Positions 38,061-47,535 of a stretch of DNA of 64,000 bases are shown here, in pieces. The DNA comes from Streptomyces sp. NBC_01267. GTDB taxonomy: Bacteria; Actinomycetota; Actinomycetes; Streptomycetales; Streptomycetaceae. Made by a program: the position numbers and the translations under genes. The stretch's first letter is position 1. Each line of letters begins with the position of its first letter. The stretch covers positions 6,617,001 through 6,681,000 of the forward strand of contig NZ_CP108455.1 in the NCBI RefSeq assembly GCF_036241575.1. Reading direction: 5' to 3'. The notes below the pieces were generated by a model, which saw nothing but the letters and a program-made list of their open reading frames with translations, did not search any database and was not told the DNA's origin.

Positions 38061-39212
38061 CTACAGCCAGTCCCGCTTCTTGAAGATGAAGTACAGGCTC
38101 ACGCACACCACCGCCATCAGGCCGATCGCGAACGGGTAGCCGAACGACCAGTGCAGCTCCGGCATGTTGTCGAAGTTCATGCCGTAGATCGTTCCCACCA
38201 GCGTGGGTGCGAAGAGGATGGCCGCCCACGACGAGATCTTCTTGATTTCCTCGTTCTGTTCGAAACCCGCCTCGGCGAGTGCCCGCATCTCCGCGTTCTG
38301 CTGCTGGGACACCAGGGTCGCGTTGACCGTGAGGATCTCGGTGAGCGCCTGCCGGAAGCCGTCCACCCGTTCGCTCGTGTGCGTCACGTGGTCGGCCACG
38401 TCGCGCAGCGAGCGCTGCAGTTCCTCATGGGTGCCGTACTTCGCGAAGCCCGCCATCAGCGCGTGCAGCATGCCCACCAGGGGGCGGGTGGCGCGCTGGA
38501 ACTCGACCATTTCGCGGGAGAGCTCGTAGATGCGGCGGGACACCGCCGGGTCGCCGCTGAAGACCTCGGTCTCGATCTCGTCCATGTCGATCTGCACCCC
38601 GGCGACCACCGGTGCGTACCCGTCGACGACCGCGTCGAGGATCGCGTACAGCGCCGCTTCGGGGCCCAGTGCCAGCAGGTCCGGGGTCTCCTCCATGCGC
38701 CGGCGTACCGCGGAGAGGTCGGGGGCGGCGCCGTGCCTGACCGTGATCAGGAAGTCCCTGCCGACGAAGACATGCAGCTCACCGAAGTCGACCTCCTCCG
38801 GGGCGTCCAGATAGCGCGCCGCGCGCAGGACGACGAAGAGCGTGTCGCCGTACCGCTCCAGCTTCGGCCGCTGGTGCGCCTCCAGCGCGTCCTCGACCGC
38901 GAGCGGGTGGAGATCGAACTCGGCGGCCAGCGAGAGGATTTCCTCCTCCGTCGGGCGGTGCAGACCGATCCAGGCCATGCCGTCCGGGTACTCGCGCAGC
39001 TGCCGGAAGGTTTCGGCGAGCGAGTCGGGCGTGGAGACGCGGCGGCCCTCGCGGTACAGCGCGGCCTGGACGACGCTGGTGTTGTCCAGCTGTACGGGCG
39101 CGGGCGCCGCCGGTGCGGGCGGTGTCTCGGCGGGCGGTTTCGACGTGGCGGACGGGGTCGACCTGCGCCAGGAGTGCTTCCGGGAGTTCCGGTCCCTCGG
39201 GGACAGCGGCAC
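38061..39212 (-). CDS. corA: CorA family magnesium/divalent cation channel
   Basis: 383 residues. A Pro/Ala-rich N-terminal tail, the large cytoplasmic alpha/beta domain, a long stalk helix, then two C-terminal membrane helices. The signature YGMNFDNMPEL lies at the end of the first helix and a Lys/Arg-rich tail (FIFKKRDWL) follows the second. GMN is the ion filter of the CorA pentamer. GTG start at 39212 with GGAGG upstream. Confidence 0.93.
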   Translation of the reverse strand: MPLSPRDRNSRKHSWRRSTPSATSKPPAETPPAPAAPAPVQLDNTSVVQAALYREGRRVSTPDSLAETFRQLREYPDGMAWIGLHRPTEEEILSLAAEFDLHPLAVEDALEAHQRPKLERYGDTLFVVLRAARYLDAPEEVDFGELHVFVGRDFLITVRHGAAPDLSAVRRRMEETPDLLALGPEAALYAILDAVVDGYAPVVAGVQIDMDEIETEVFSGDPAVSRRIYELSREMVEFQRATRPLVGMLHALMAGFAKYGTHEELQRSLRDVADHVTHTSERVDGFRQALTEILTVNATLVSQQQNAEMRALAEAGFEQNEEIKKISSWAAILFAPTLVGTIYGMNFDNMPELHWSFGYPFAIGLMAVVCVSLYFIFKKRDWL

Positions 39213-39369
39213 GGTGCTCTCACCTCCCGCTTCTGCTCTGCTTCGGCCGGTGCGATCCGGCCCCGGTTGGCTTCAGTGCAGGATATACGGGCCAAATGGC
39301 ACGAGCGTGACCGGCCGGAAGCGCCCGTGCGGACAGTGGGTGTCCGCGACCGCGGGTAGCGTCCCGGGC

Positions 39370-40464
39370 ATGGCCCCGATGAGTACCCGCGCACTCAACC
39401 GCGCCACCCTGGACCGACAGCTTCTGCTGCGCCGTGCCCCCTGGTCCGCCGAGGAGGCCGTGACCCATCTGCTCGGTCTTCAGGCGCAGAACACCAGGCC
39501 CCCGTACTTCCAGCTCTGGTCCCGGCTCGACGGGTTCGATCCGCGGGAGCTGTCCGGTCTGCTGGCGGACCGTGCGGTCGTACGCATCGTGACCATGCGC
39601 TCCACCATCCATCTGCACACCGCCGACGACGCCCTCACCCTGCGCCCCCTCGTCCAGGCCGCCCGCGAGCGGGAGCTGAGGGCCTTCCGCGGCCGGCTCA
39701 CCGGGGTCGACCTGGACCGGCTCGCCGACCTGGCGCGCGACCTCGTCGAGGAGCGGCCCCGCACCATGAAGGAGCTTCGCGAGCGGCTGCTCACGGAGTG
39801 GCCGGACGCCGATCCGCTCGCCCTGTCCGTCGCCGCCCGCTGCCGCCTGCCGCTCGTACAGGTCACCCCGCGCGGGCTGTGGGGCAGGAGCGGCCAGGTC
39901 GCCCTCACCACCGTCGAGCAGTGGCTCGGCCGCGGGCCGGGGACCGTACCCGCGCCCGATGCGACCGTGCTGCGCTATCTGAGCGCCTTCGGTCCCGCCT
40001 CGGTCAAGGACATGCAGATGTGGGCGGGACTGACCCGGCTGGGTGAAGTGTTCGAACGACTGAGGCCGCAGCTCGTCACCTTCCGTGACAGCGCCGGAAC
40101 CGAACTCTTCGATCTGCCGGAGGCCCCGCGGCCGGACGAGGACACCCCGGCGCCGCCGCGTTTTCTCCCCGAGTTCGACAATCTGCTGCTGGCACACGCG
40201 GACCGTACGCGGGTGATCCCCGCCGAGTACCGGGGTCGCAACGGCAAGGGCAACCAGAACTTCGGCACCTTCCTCCTCGACGGATTCCTCGCCGGGATCT
40301 GGCGGCTGAAGGAGGACCGGGACACCGCGACCCTTCAGCTCGACCCCTTCGCCCGGCTCGGCCGCGCCGACCGCGACGCCCTGGCCGAAGAGGGGGAGCG
40401 GCTGCTCAGCGGCATGACGGGCGCCGGCGCGCACCACCTCCGGTTCGGTGCCTTCACCGGGTGA
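39370..40464 (+). CDS. HTH_42 (AlkZ/AlkX-like) winged-helix protein
   Basis: 364 residues, the size of the DUF1006/HTH_42 family that includes the DNA glycosylase AlkZ. Near the N-terminus LLGLQAQNTRPPY carries a Gln-x-Gln motif like the catalytic QxQ of AlkZ-type glycosylases. FLPEFDNLLLAHADR is a second family hallmark. Removal of alkylated bases or DNA crosslinks is plausible. Many genomic members are of the AlkX branch with weaker known roles. ATG at 39370; the upstream GGTAGCGT may be a -10 of a near-leaderless transcript. Confidence 0.82.
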   Translation: MAPMSTRALNRATLDRQLLLRRAPWSAEEAVTHLLGLQAQNTRPPYFQLWSRLDGFDPRELSGLLADRAVVRIVTMRSTIHLHTADDALTLRPLVQAARERELRAFRGRLTGVDLDRLADLARDLVEERPRTMKELRERLLTEWPDADPLALSVAARCRLPLVQVTPRGLWGRSGQVALTTVEQWLGRGPGTVPAPDATVLRYLSAFGPASVKDMQMWAGLTRLGEVFERLRPQLVTFRDSAGTELFDLPEAPRPDEDTPAPPRFLPEFDNLLLAHADRTRVIPAEYRGRNGKGNQNFGTFLLDGFLAGIWRLKEDRDTATLQLDPFARLGRADRDALAEEGERLLSGMTGAGAHHLRFGAFTG

Positions 40465-40524
40465 GACGTCCGGATCGCCGGGCGCCCGCTCTCCGCCGTG
40501 CACCAGGTCGTTACTGTCCAGGAC

Positions 40525-41415
40525 ATGGAGTTGCGCCAGCTCAGCTATTTCGTGACCGTCGCCGAGGAACTGCACTTCGGGCGGGCCGCCGAACGGCTGC
40601 ACATAGTCCAGTCCGCGGTGAGCCAGCAGATCCGGCGCCTGGAGCGGGAGCTGGGCGCGGAGCTCTTCGACCGCTCACCCCGGCACGTACGGCTCACCGG
40701 GGCGGGGGAGCGGCTGCTGCCCGAGGCGCGGGCCGTGCTCACAGCGGCGGACCGGGCGCGCGCGGCCGTCGCCCCGCGCACCGCCCTGCGCCTGGGGACG
40801 AGTACCGGTCTCGGTGCCCATCTGGACCGGGTACTGGCCGCCTTCGCCGCTCTCGCCCCCGACACCGCGGTCGAGTTGGTCTCCGCGCCCACCCGGGCCC
40901 GGCTGGAGCAGGTCGCGGACGGTCGGCTCGATGCGGCGTTCGTACGCTCCCCGGAGCCCGCTCTCGGCGTACGGATCATCCCGCTCTGGGAGGAACCCCT
41001 GGTCGCGGTCGTCCCGGCCGGGCATCCGCTCGCCGCGCGGCGGGACGTCGATCTGTCGGACCTGGCCCCGCTCCAGCTGAGGATCACCGCCCGCCGTACC
41101 AACCCGGCACTCGTCGACCTCGTCGTGAACGCCTGCCACGAGGCCGGATTCGAGCCGCTGCCGGGACCGGTCGGCGGCTCGCTCCAGGACACCCTCGCGA
41201 CCATCGGCGCGTCCGCGATCCCGCAGTGGACCGTCGTGTACGCCGCGCACGCCCGCCAACTGCACAGCCCACGCGTGGCGTTCCTGCCCTTCCGCGCGCG
41301 TCCCCTGGCTCTGTCCACCTCGCTCGCCGTGCGGCAGTCCGCCCCGCCGCGCTGCCTCGATCAGCTGCTGAAAGCCTGCGCTACGCCTTCCACCAGCGAC
41401 GATCACCAGAACTGA
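40525..41415 (+). CDS. LysR family transcriptional regulator
   Basis: 296 residues. N-terminal winged HTH (LSYFVTVAEELHFGRAAERLHIVQSAVS, cut here to its core AAERLHIVQSAVSQQIRRLE), linker helix, and two-lobed effector domain. It lies 60 bases after the HTH_42 gene and 117 bases before the tautomerase gene, all on one strand. Regulation of the tautomerase is possible. Effector unknown. Confidence 0.88.
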   Translation: MELRQLSYFVTVAEELHFGRAAERLHIVQSAVSQQIRRLERELGAELFDRSPRHVRLTGAGERLLPEARAVLTAADRARAAVAPRTALRLGTSTGLGAHLDRVLAAFAALAPDTAVELVSAPTRARLEQVADGRLDAAFVRSPEPALGVRIIPLWEEPLVAVVPAGHPLAARRDVDLSDLAPLQLRITARRTNPALVDLVVNACHEAGFEPLPGPVGGSLQDTLATIGASAIPQWTVVYAAHARQLHSPRVAFLPFRARPLALSTSLAVRQSAPPRCLDQLLKACATPSTSDDHQN

Positions 41416-41532
41416 TCGCTGCTGTCGCGCTCTGCCTGTTGGTCGGAGGCCGCCGGTCGGATGGACTGGGGTCATGCCGGTGAGACACCCCGGGAACAAC
41501 CGGGAAGCCGCCGCGGGAACGGGAGTTCAGCC

Positions 41533-41715
41533 ATGCCGATCGTCACTGTCCAGCAGGGTCCGCGCGACATCGAGCTCAAGCGCGAACTGGTCAAGCAGAT
41601 CACCGACGCCTTCGTCGACTCGCTCAAGATCCCGGCCGAGGCCGTACAGGTCTGGATCCAGGAGGTGCCGACCGACAGCTGGGCCATCGGGGGCAGGCTC
41701 ACCGCCGACAAGTAG
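41533..41715 (+). CDS. 4-oxalocrotonate tautomerase-like protein
   Basis: 60 residues, the exact size of 4-OT subunits. Pro follows the initiator Met, so Met removal would expose the catalytic Pro1. The C-terminal part VQVWIQEVPTDSWAIGG is typical. The family forms hexamers and converts dienols to enones. The biological substrate cannot be told from context. Confidence 0.9.
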   Translation: MPIVTVQQGPRDIELKRELVKQITDAFVDSLKIPAEAVQVWIQEVPTDSWAIGGRLTADK

Positions 41716-41733
41716 CACGTGTCCGGGCGCAGC

Positions 41734-41776
41734 CGCAGGCCCGCCGCCGCTACCGGGGTGCGGCGGCGGGCCTGCG
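41734..41776. terminator. Bidirectional terminator hairpin
   Basis: A perfect 17-bp stem: CGCAGGCCCGCCGCCGC (41734-41750) against GCGGCGGCGGGCCTGCG (41760-41776) with a 9-base loop. It sits between the tautomerase and the convergent peptidase gene. Confidence 0.85.
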
Positions 41777-41833
41777 AGGCCTGCCTCGGACCGGCACTTC
41801 TGCCGGATACCGGAACAGCGACGGGCCGGCGGC

Positions 41834-42499
41834 TCAGGCCGAGTACCCGCTGTATCCGAAGTTGATCCAGTTCAGCAGGTTGGCGGTGGTCATGTTGTAG
41901 CGACGGTGGTACCCGCTGCCCGAGGAGGGCGTCCTCGGGTAGGCGATGTCCTCGATGGTCACCCGGCTCGCGTCGTTGTAGTACCCCACGACATCGAGGT
42001 AGTGACCGCCCGAGTAGCGCCGGGTACGGCCCTGGGTGTCCTTGGCGCTCCCCTTGACGTTGGCCACGATGACGTAGCCGTGGGTGAAGTCGTAGCGCAG
42101 GTCCCGCTTGAGCGTCGTCAGGCTCTTGGACGTCTTGTTCTGGTAGAAGTTCCGGCCTATGTGCTTGTTGAGCGACGTGGTGACCAGCCCGATGGTGGCG
42201 GTACCGGCACCGCTCCTGGAACCGCCCGCCCTCTCCTCGGAGGCGAGCGTCGACACCGACGGGTACTTGCCCTGCGCGGTGATGGCGAGCCGTGTCGCCG
42301 CCGGTCCGCACCAGGCGCCGTTCATTCCGTACGGCTCCGTCTGGAACTGGTAGCCGTGCACGGCGGCCGACGAGGGGTAGGTCCCTGAGCCGGGCGCGTG
42401 CTGCTGCGGTGTCATGCCGCCGGCCGACGCCGGGGCCGCCAGGGCGAGTCCGGCCACCGCGGCCAGGGCCGTGACGGCAACTCCGATACGTGTACGCAT
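41834..42499 (-). CDS. Secreted C39-like peptidase family protein
   Basis: 221 residues. Signal peptide at 1-26, then a papain-like peptidase_C39_2 domain with Cys in GAWCGPAATRLA (about 63) and His in SGGHYLDVVGYY (about 164), followed by an Asp/Asn region VTIEDIAYP. Secreted cysteine peptidase, target unknown. GGAG six bases before the ATG at 42499. Confidence 0.85.
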   Translation of the reverse strand: MRTRIGVAVTALAAVAGLALAAPASAGGMTPQQHAPGSGTYPSSAAVHGYQFQTEPYGMNGAWCGPAATRLAITAQGKYPSVSTLASEERAGGSRSGAGTATIGLVTTSLNKHIGRNFYQNKTSKSLTTLKRDLRYDFTHGYVIVANVKGSAKDTQGRTRRYSGGHYLDVVGYYNDASRVTIEDIAYPRTPSSGSGYHRRYNMTTANLLNWINFGYSGYSA

Positions 42500-42746
42500 G
42501 GGGTGCTCCGTTCTGCGGAAGAATGGAAGAAGGACCGGGAGCGCCACTCGCTCCCGTGGACCGCGGCGAGCGTGGCCGGGGTGCGCACCCCGGGCCGGTG
42601 AAGCCGCGGACCGACCGTGGCAGGGCGCCTCATCACGCCGTCATCACCCGGTCCTCATGCCGTCATACGAATGCGCGGCCACGGCCGGATGATCCTCGGT
42701 ACGCTCGAAATCACTGAGGTTTCTGTCGGGGGAGAGGTACTCAGGG

Positions 42747-45650
42747 ATGGAATTCCGTGTGCTCGGAACACTGGAGGTCTGGTCGGAGGCCGCGAGGGTG
42801 CCGCTGCCGAGCCAGCGTCATCAGCGTGTACTCGCGGCTCTGCTGCTCGCGCCGAACGCGGTGGTCTCGTTACCGAAACTGGTCGAGGCGCTGTGGGACG
42901 AACGTCCTCCGGCCACCGCCACCAAGCAGGTTCAGAACTGCGTCTCGGCGCTTCGGGAGAGGCTGGGCCCGGCGGGGAACGACCTGATCGCCACCGACGG
43001 GCCCGGCTACCGGATGACGGTCACCTGCGATCAGCTCGACTCGCTCCGGTTCCACCGGGGGCTCACGGCGGCCCGGCTGTCCGCCGCCGAGGGGCGGCTC
43101 GCGGAGGGCGTGGCCGAGGCCCGCGCGGCGCTGCGACTGTGGCGGGGCGCCGCGCTGGACGGCCTCGACACCCCGCTGCTGACCAGTCGTGCGGCGCTGC
43201 TCGACGAGCAGCGGCTCAATGCCGTCGAGGAGTGCATCGACTGGCAACTGGCGCTGGGCGAACACCGCGAGGTCGCCGACGAACTGGCGGGGCTGGTCGT
43301 CGAACATCCGCTGCGCGAGCGCCTGAGCAGACAACTGATGTGCGCGCTGTTCCGCGGTGGCAGCCAGGTCGAGGCCCTCGCGGTGTACCGCCGGCTGTGC
43401 GGCGGGCTCGCCGACGAACTCGGCATCGACCCGGGGCCCGAACTCCAGGAGCTCTACACGCGCATACTCCGCGGCGAGTCCGGGCCCGCGGGCCCCGCAG
43501 CGCCGACGCCCGCCGAACGGCCCGCAGCGCCCGCCGAACGGCCCGCGGCGCCCGCCGAACGGCCCGCGGCGGGCACGACCGACCCCGGTCCCCGCACTGC
43601 TGAAACGGTTCGACTGGCCGGAGCGGTACGGGAGTTGGGTGCGGCCATCACCCGCCAGTGGACGGCGGAGGCGGAGATGCGGTCGCTGAACCGGCCCGAG
43701 CCGGTCCACCTCGGGTGGTCCAGCACCGGCCGCCCGGTCGCCGCGGTTGCCGGGGCCGTACTGGGTGTGCGGCCGGACGGGGACCGGCCCGAGCGGATGA
43801 CCCTGCGCGGGGACCTCACCGATGTGGCGGCGAAGTTCCGCAGGCTCCCGGCACGCCAGTTGGTGGTGCTCGGCGAGCCGGGCGCGGGCAAGACGGTACT
43901 GGCCATCCAGCTGACGCTCGGGCTGCTCCGCGACCGGGCGCCGGGGGAGCCGGTGCCGGTGCTCCTCCCGCTGGCGTCGTGGAACCCCCGCCGGGAGCAT
44001 CTGCGCCTCTGGCTGGAGCGCAGACTGGTCGAGGAGTACCCGGGTCTGGCGAACACCGCGGCCTACGGCTGGAACGCGGCGGAACGCCTGGTGGCCGAGG
44101 GGCTTCTGATTCCGGTGCTCGACGGTCTCGACGAAACACCGCCGGCCCTGCACGCGGCGGCCATCGACGCCCTGGACCAGGCCGTGGCCGACGGCCGCCC
44201 GCTCGTGGTCACCTGCCGGACCGCGGAGTACGAACAAGCGGTGCGTCACGAGGGCGGCATCCTGGCACGGGCGGCGGTCGTCGAGATCGAACCGGTCGGC
44301 CTGGAGGACGCCATCAGATTCCTCACCGCCCGCAAACGGCTCGGCGACCCCCGCTGGCAGCCGGTCGCCGACCATCTGAGGGGGCACCCGACCGGAGCGT
44401 TCGCGCGGGCACTGGGTACTCCGCTGATGGTCGACCTGGCGCGCACCGCCTACACGGACCCCGCCACGGACCCGGCCGAACTCTGCGACCCGGCCCGCTT
44501 CCCGGACCGGCACGAGGTCGAACAGCACCTGCTCGCCGCCTACTTGCCCGCCGTCTACCCGCGCCACCCGCGCCCGGCGGCACCGTACAACCCCACCGTG
44601 CCGGTCCGTCACTACTCGCAGGAGGAGGCCCAGCGGTGGCTGACCTTCCTCGCCCAGCACCTCCGCGCCACCGGTACGCACGAGATGGCCTGGTGGCAGC
44701 TGGAGGGGGCCGTTCCGCGGTGCGTCACCGGGCTCCTGCTGGGGCTGCCGCCGGGGCTGCTGTTCGCGGCCACCGGCGAACTCGCCGCCGGACCCGTGGT
44801 CGGGCTGATCTACGGGTTGTCGTTCACCCTCGCGGGCTGCGTCGCCCACGGGGTCGGGAACCGGCCGGGGCCGCTGCGGGTGGAACTCCACTTCAGGGGT
44901 ACCGCGGCCCGCTTCCTCGGCCGGTTCGGCATCGGTGTCGCGATCGGCGTCGGGCTCGGAATCAGCTGGTCGCTCACGGCCGTGACGGTCACCCTGCTCG
45001 CCGTGATCTTCGGGCTCGGCATCGGGGTGCACGTCTGGCTGGACGCGCCGGTCGACGCGAACCGGGTGTCCAGCCCGCCCAGCCTTCTCCGCCAGGACCG
45101 GCTCGCCGCCGTGCTGTTCACCCTGTCGCTCGCCCTGTCGCTCGGACTGTTCTACGCGATGGCGTTCGCCTTCACCCGGCAGGTCAGATTCGTGACCGTG
45201 GCGGACGGGCGGTTCGATCTCGTCCTCGCACTGGCCGGTGGCTCCGCGGCAGCCCTGCTGGGGCGCTATCTGCTCGGCGGGGTGGGGAGCGCGGCCTACG
45301 GGATCGCCGGAATGATGATCGGAGGCCTGGTGTTCCCGCGGTCGACCGGCATCACCGACGGGCTCCTCGTGGGCCTCACGTTCGGGCTCGCCGTGGGGCT
45401 CGCGGTCTGTCTCACCCGGGCCTGGGGCGCCTTCGCGCTGAACCGGCTCTGGCTCGCGGCCCGCGGGAGGACCCCGTGGCGGCTCATGCGGTTCCTCGAC
45501 GACGCCAGACGCCGCGGCGTGCTGCGGCAGATGGGCGCCGTCTACCAGTTCAGGCACGCCCGGCTCCGGGACTGCCTGGGGGTTCCGCCCGAGCCCGCGT
45601 CGACGGGCGGAGCCGACCGTCAGCCGAGTTCCAGCGTGGTGACCCCGTAG
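42747..45650 (+). CDS. SARP-type regulator fused to a NACHT NTPase and a polytopic membrane domain
   Basis: 967 residues. Order: OmpR-type winged helix (1-95), BTAD helical repeats (100-245), a linker with repeated PAERPAA units (250-275), a NACHT NTPase with Walker A GEPGAGKT (376-383) and Walker B LIPVLDGLDET (454-464), then about ten membrane helices (658-885) and a short cytoplasmic tail. AfsR-like SARPs normally carry NB-ARC and TPR domains and are soluble. The membrane part makes this an anchored regulator or a STAND-type sensor. The GGGGAGAGG run precedes the ATG. It overlaps the convergent GNAT gene by 31 bases. Confidence 0.85.
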   Translation: MEFRVLGTLEVWSEAARVPLPSQRHQRVLAALLLAPNAVVSLPKLVEALWDERPPATATKQVQNCVSALRERLGPAGNDLIATDGPGYRMTVTCDQLDSLRFHRGLTAARLSAAEGRLAEGVAEARAALRLWRGAALDGLDTPLLTSRAALLDEQRLNAVEECIDWQLALGEHREVADELAGLVVEHPLRERLSRQLMCALFRGGSQVEALAVYRRLCGGLADELGIDPGPELQELYTRILRGESGPAGPAAPTPAERPAAPAERPAAPAERPAAGTTDPGPRTAETVRLAGAVRELGAAITRQWTAEAEMRSLNRPEPVHLGWSSTGRPVAAVAGAVLGVRPDGDRPERMTLRGDLTDVAAKFRRLPARQLVVLGEPGAGKTVLAIQLTLGLLRDRAPGEPVPVLLPLASWNPRREHLRLWLERRLVEEYPGLANTAAYGWNAAERLVAEGLLIPVLDGLDETPPALHAAAIDALDQAVADGRPLVVTCRTAEYEQAVRHEGGILARAAVVEIEPVGLEDAIRFLTARKRLGDPRWQPVADHLRGHPTGAFARALGTPLMVDLARTAYTDPATDPAELCDPARFPDRHEVEQHLLAAYLPAVYPRHPRPAAPYNPTVPVRHYSQEEAQRWLTFLAQHLRATGTHEMAWWQLEGAVPRCVTGLLLGLPPGLLFAATGELAAGPVVGLIYGLSFTLAGCVAHGVGNRPGPLRVELHFRGTAARFLGRFGIGVAIGVGLGISWSLTAVTVTLLAVIFGLGIGVHVWLDAPVDANRVSSPPSLLRQDRLAAVLFTLSLALSLGLFYAMAFAFTRQVRFVTVADGRFDLVLALAGGSAAALLGRYLLGGVGSAAYGIAGMMIGGLVFPRSTGITDGLLVGLTFGLAVGLAVCLTRAWGAFALNRLWLAARGRTPWRLMRFLDDARRRGVLRQMGAVYQFRHARLRDCLGVPPEPASTGGADRQPSSSVVTP

Positions 45651-46471
45651 ACACACTGCTCCGCGACCTGTCGGATCGGCCCGGTGTACATCCGGGCCGT
45701 CTCGAAGGAAGGGGTGAGCCCGAGCGAACGCGCGAGCGCCGTGCCCGCGCGGTTGGACTCCGGTACGTCCACCGCGACCGGAGTCGCACCCGCCTCCTGC
45801 GCCAGCGCTCCGTACAGCGCTTCGGCATCGGAGGGGGAGTCGGCGAACAGCGGGCCGATACGGAGGGACGTGCGGGCCGGCCGGATCACCGCGAATCCGG
45901 TCAGCCGCCGGTCGACGACGCGGACGAACGCGCGATGGCCGTCCGTGGTCAGCCAGTTCTCCAGGAACCGGGGACGGTCGGCCGGGTAGCACGCGCTGTC
46001 GTACGCGGCGAGCACCTCGCGGTCCGACGCCACGGCGGGCCGGACCGCCTCGGCGCTGCGGACAGGCAGCGTGCCGGTGTGGCGGACGGTGCGGTGGGAC
46101 GCCGTGAATCCTGACCTGCGGTAGTTGTCCTGCTGGGCCACCACACCGTCGAGACCGACGGTCCGGTCGCCCGCGTGGGCCAGCGCGGCCCGCCAGGTGG
46201 CCAGGCCGTGGCCGCGCCCCCGCATATCCGGGCGGACCAGGTAGAAGCCCAGAAAGGCGTAGCGCGCACCGTAGTTGACGACGGAGATCGCGGAGACCGG
46301 CTCCCCGCCCAGCCGGCCGATGAAGAAGCCGTCGGGGTCCTGGGCGAAGAAGCTCCGCGCGTCGCGGACTCCGGGATTCCACCCTTCGTCGTGCGCCCAC
46401 TCGCTGATCGCGGACCAGTCCTCCTCGGCCGCCCGCGCGACGACGAGCCGGTCGGTGGGTGAGTGCGTCAT
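45620..46471 (-). CDS. GNAT N-acetyltransferase with tandem domains
   Basis: 283 residues. First GNAT domain with acetyl-CoA loop VRPDMRGRGHGLATW near residue 80, then a C-terminal acetyltransferase_18-like domain (VRVVDRRLTGFAVIRPARTSLRIGPLFAD). Substrate unknown. The 3' end overlaps the convergent SARP-NACHT gene. Confidence 0.87.
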   Translation of the reverse strand: MTHSPTDRLVVARAAEEDWSAISEWAHDEGWNPGVRDARSFFAQDPDGFFIGRLGGEPVSAISVVNYGARYAFLGFYLVRPDMRGRGHGLATWRAALAHAGDRTVGLDGVVAQQDNYRRSGFTASHRTVRHTGTLPVRSAEAVRPAVASDREVLAAYDSACYPADRPRFLENWLTTDGHRAFVRVVDRRLTGFAVIRPARTSLRIGPLFADSPSDAEALYGALAQEAGATPVAVDVPESNRAGTALARSLGLTPSFETARMYTGPIRQVAEQCVYGVTTLELG

Positions 46472-46577
46472 GCGTGCTCCCGGTATGCGGCTCGTGCTCC
46501 GGCTCGTGCTCCGGCTCGGTCTGTGGGCCGTGCTGCTGCTCGTGGCTGCTGCTCGTCGTGCGGTCCCGGCCGGGATG

Positions 46578-47399
46578 CTACGGCAGCAGACCGGCCCGCC
46601 GCGCCGCAACGACCGCCTCCAGCCGGGTGTGCGCCCCCAGTTTGCGCATCGCGGACCGCAGATAGCCCTTCACCGTCTCGGGTTTCAGGCCCAGCCGCGC
46701 CCCGGCCGCCGCGTTCGTCGCGCCCGTGGCCACCCAGGCCAGTACGTCCACCTCGCGGGGCGCCAGCACGATCTGCCGTTCCCGCTCCGGGCTTCCGCAG
46801 ACCAGCCGCCCGCACACCGCGAGGAGTTCGCCACGGAGTTCCGGATCCACGATGCGCGGGGCCAGCGCGCGCAGTTCGCTGTGCGCCTCCCGGACGTGCT
46901 CCCACGCGCCGGGTCCGGCCACCGGCTCCCGGGCCGCCGCGAGGAGACGCTGCACCTCGTCCCGTACGACCAGGGACTGCTCCACGTCGCGCGCCGCCTC
47001 GACCGCCGCGTTGTACGTACGGTCACCGAACGCCAGTGGTTCGCGCACCGCTCCGTACAGCACCCCGCGCACCTGGCGGCGCACCACCACGGGCACCGCG
47101 AGCACCGCGCGCAGCCCCTCCGCGCCCACCGCCGTGTCGTACTCGTGGCTGATGTGGAGCGACGAGTGGTAGTCGGTCACCGCGCAGGGGCGGGACAGCG
47201 CGATCGACTTGCCGCCCAGACCGTTGCCCGCGGACACCGCGAGCCCGCGCAGCGCCGGCGTCGCCGTACCGCTCAGCTCGGCGATGCGCAGCTGTCTGGT
47301 ACCGGTCAGCAGGCCGCCGAAGGCGACCGGCAGCCCGGTCGCGCGACGCATCCGCAGCAGCGCCGCCCGCATCTCCACTGCCTCGACCGGCTCCGGCAC
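46578..47399 (-). CDS. LuxR-type transcriptional regulator with GAF-like sensor domain
   Basis: 273 residues. N-terminal GAF-like region (about 10-150, GLAVSAGNGLGGKSIAL), C-terminal LuxR helix-turn-helix (LAPREVDVLAWVATGATN, AAGARLGLKPETVKGYLRSAMRKLGAHTRLEAV). GTG at 47399 has AAGGA eight bases upstream. It is divergent from the acyl-CoA ligase pair and probably regulates it. Confidence 0.87.
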   Translation of the reverse strand: MPEPVEAVEMRAALLRMRRATGLPVAFGGLLTGTRQLRIAELSGTATPALRGLAVSAGNGLGGKSIALSRPCAVTDYHSSLHISHEYDTAVGAEGLRAVLAVPVVVRRQVRGVLYGAVREPLAFGDRTYNAAVEAARDVEQSLVVRDEVQRLLAAAREPVAGPGAWEHVREAHSELRALAPRIVDPELRGELLAVCGRLVCGSPERERQIVLAPREVDVLAWVATGATNAAAGARLGLKPETVKGYLRSAMRKLGAHTRLEAVVAARRAGLLP

Positions 47400-47458
47400 G
47401 CGGAATTTCCTTTCTGGCGGGGCCCCGGGTGGCTGTATCCCCGGTGACACTCCCCTGG

Positions 47459-47474
47459 ACCCCCGTTCGGGGGT
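47459..47474. promoter_or_regulatory. Palindrome in the divergent regulator / acyl-CoA ligase promoter
   Basis: ACCCCCG-TT-CGGGGGT, 7-bp arms. A candidate operator for the LuxR-type regulator, about midway between the two starts. Confidence 0.4.
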
Positions 47475-47535
47475 AGTGAGACCTGAGGCACTGATTACAC
47501 GATGCTGGGCAGCAGTCCCGCAACGAGGAGGACAC

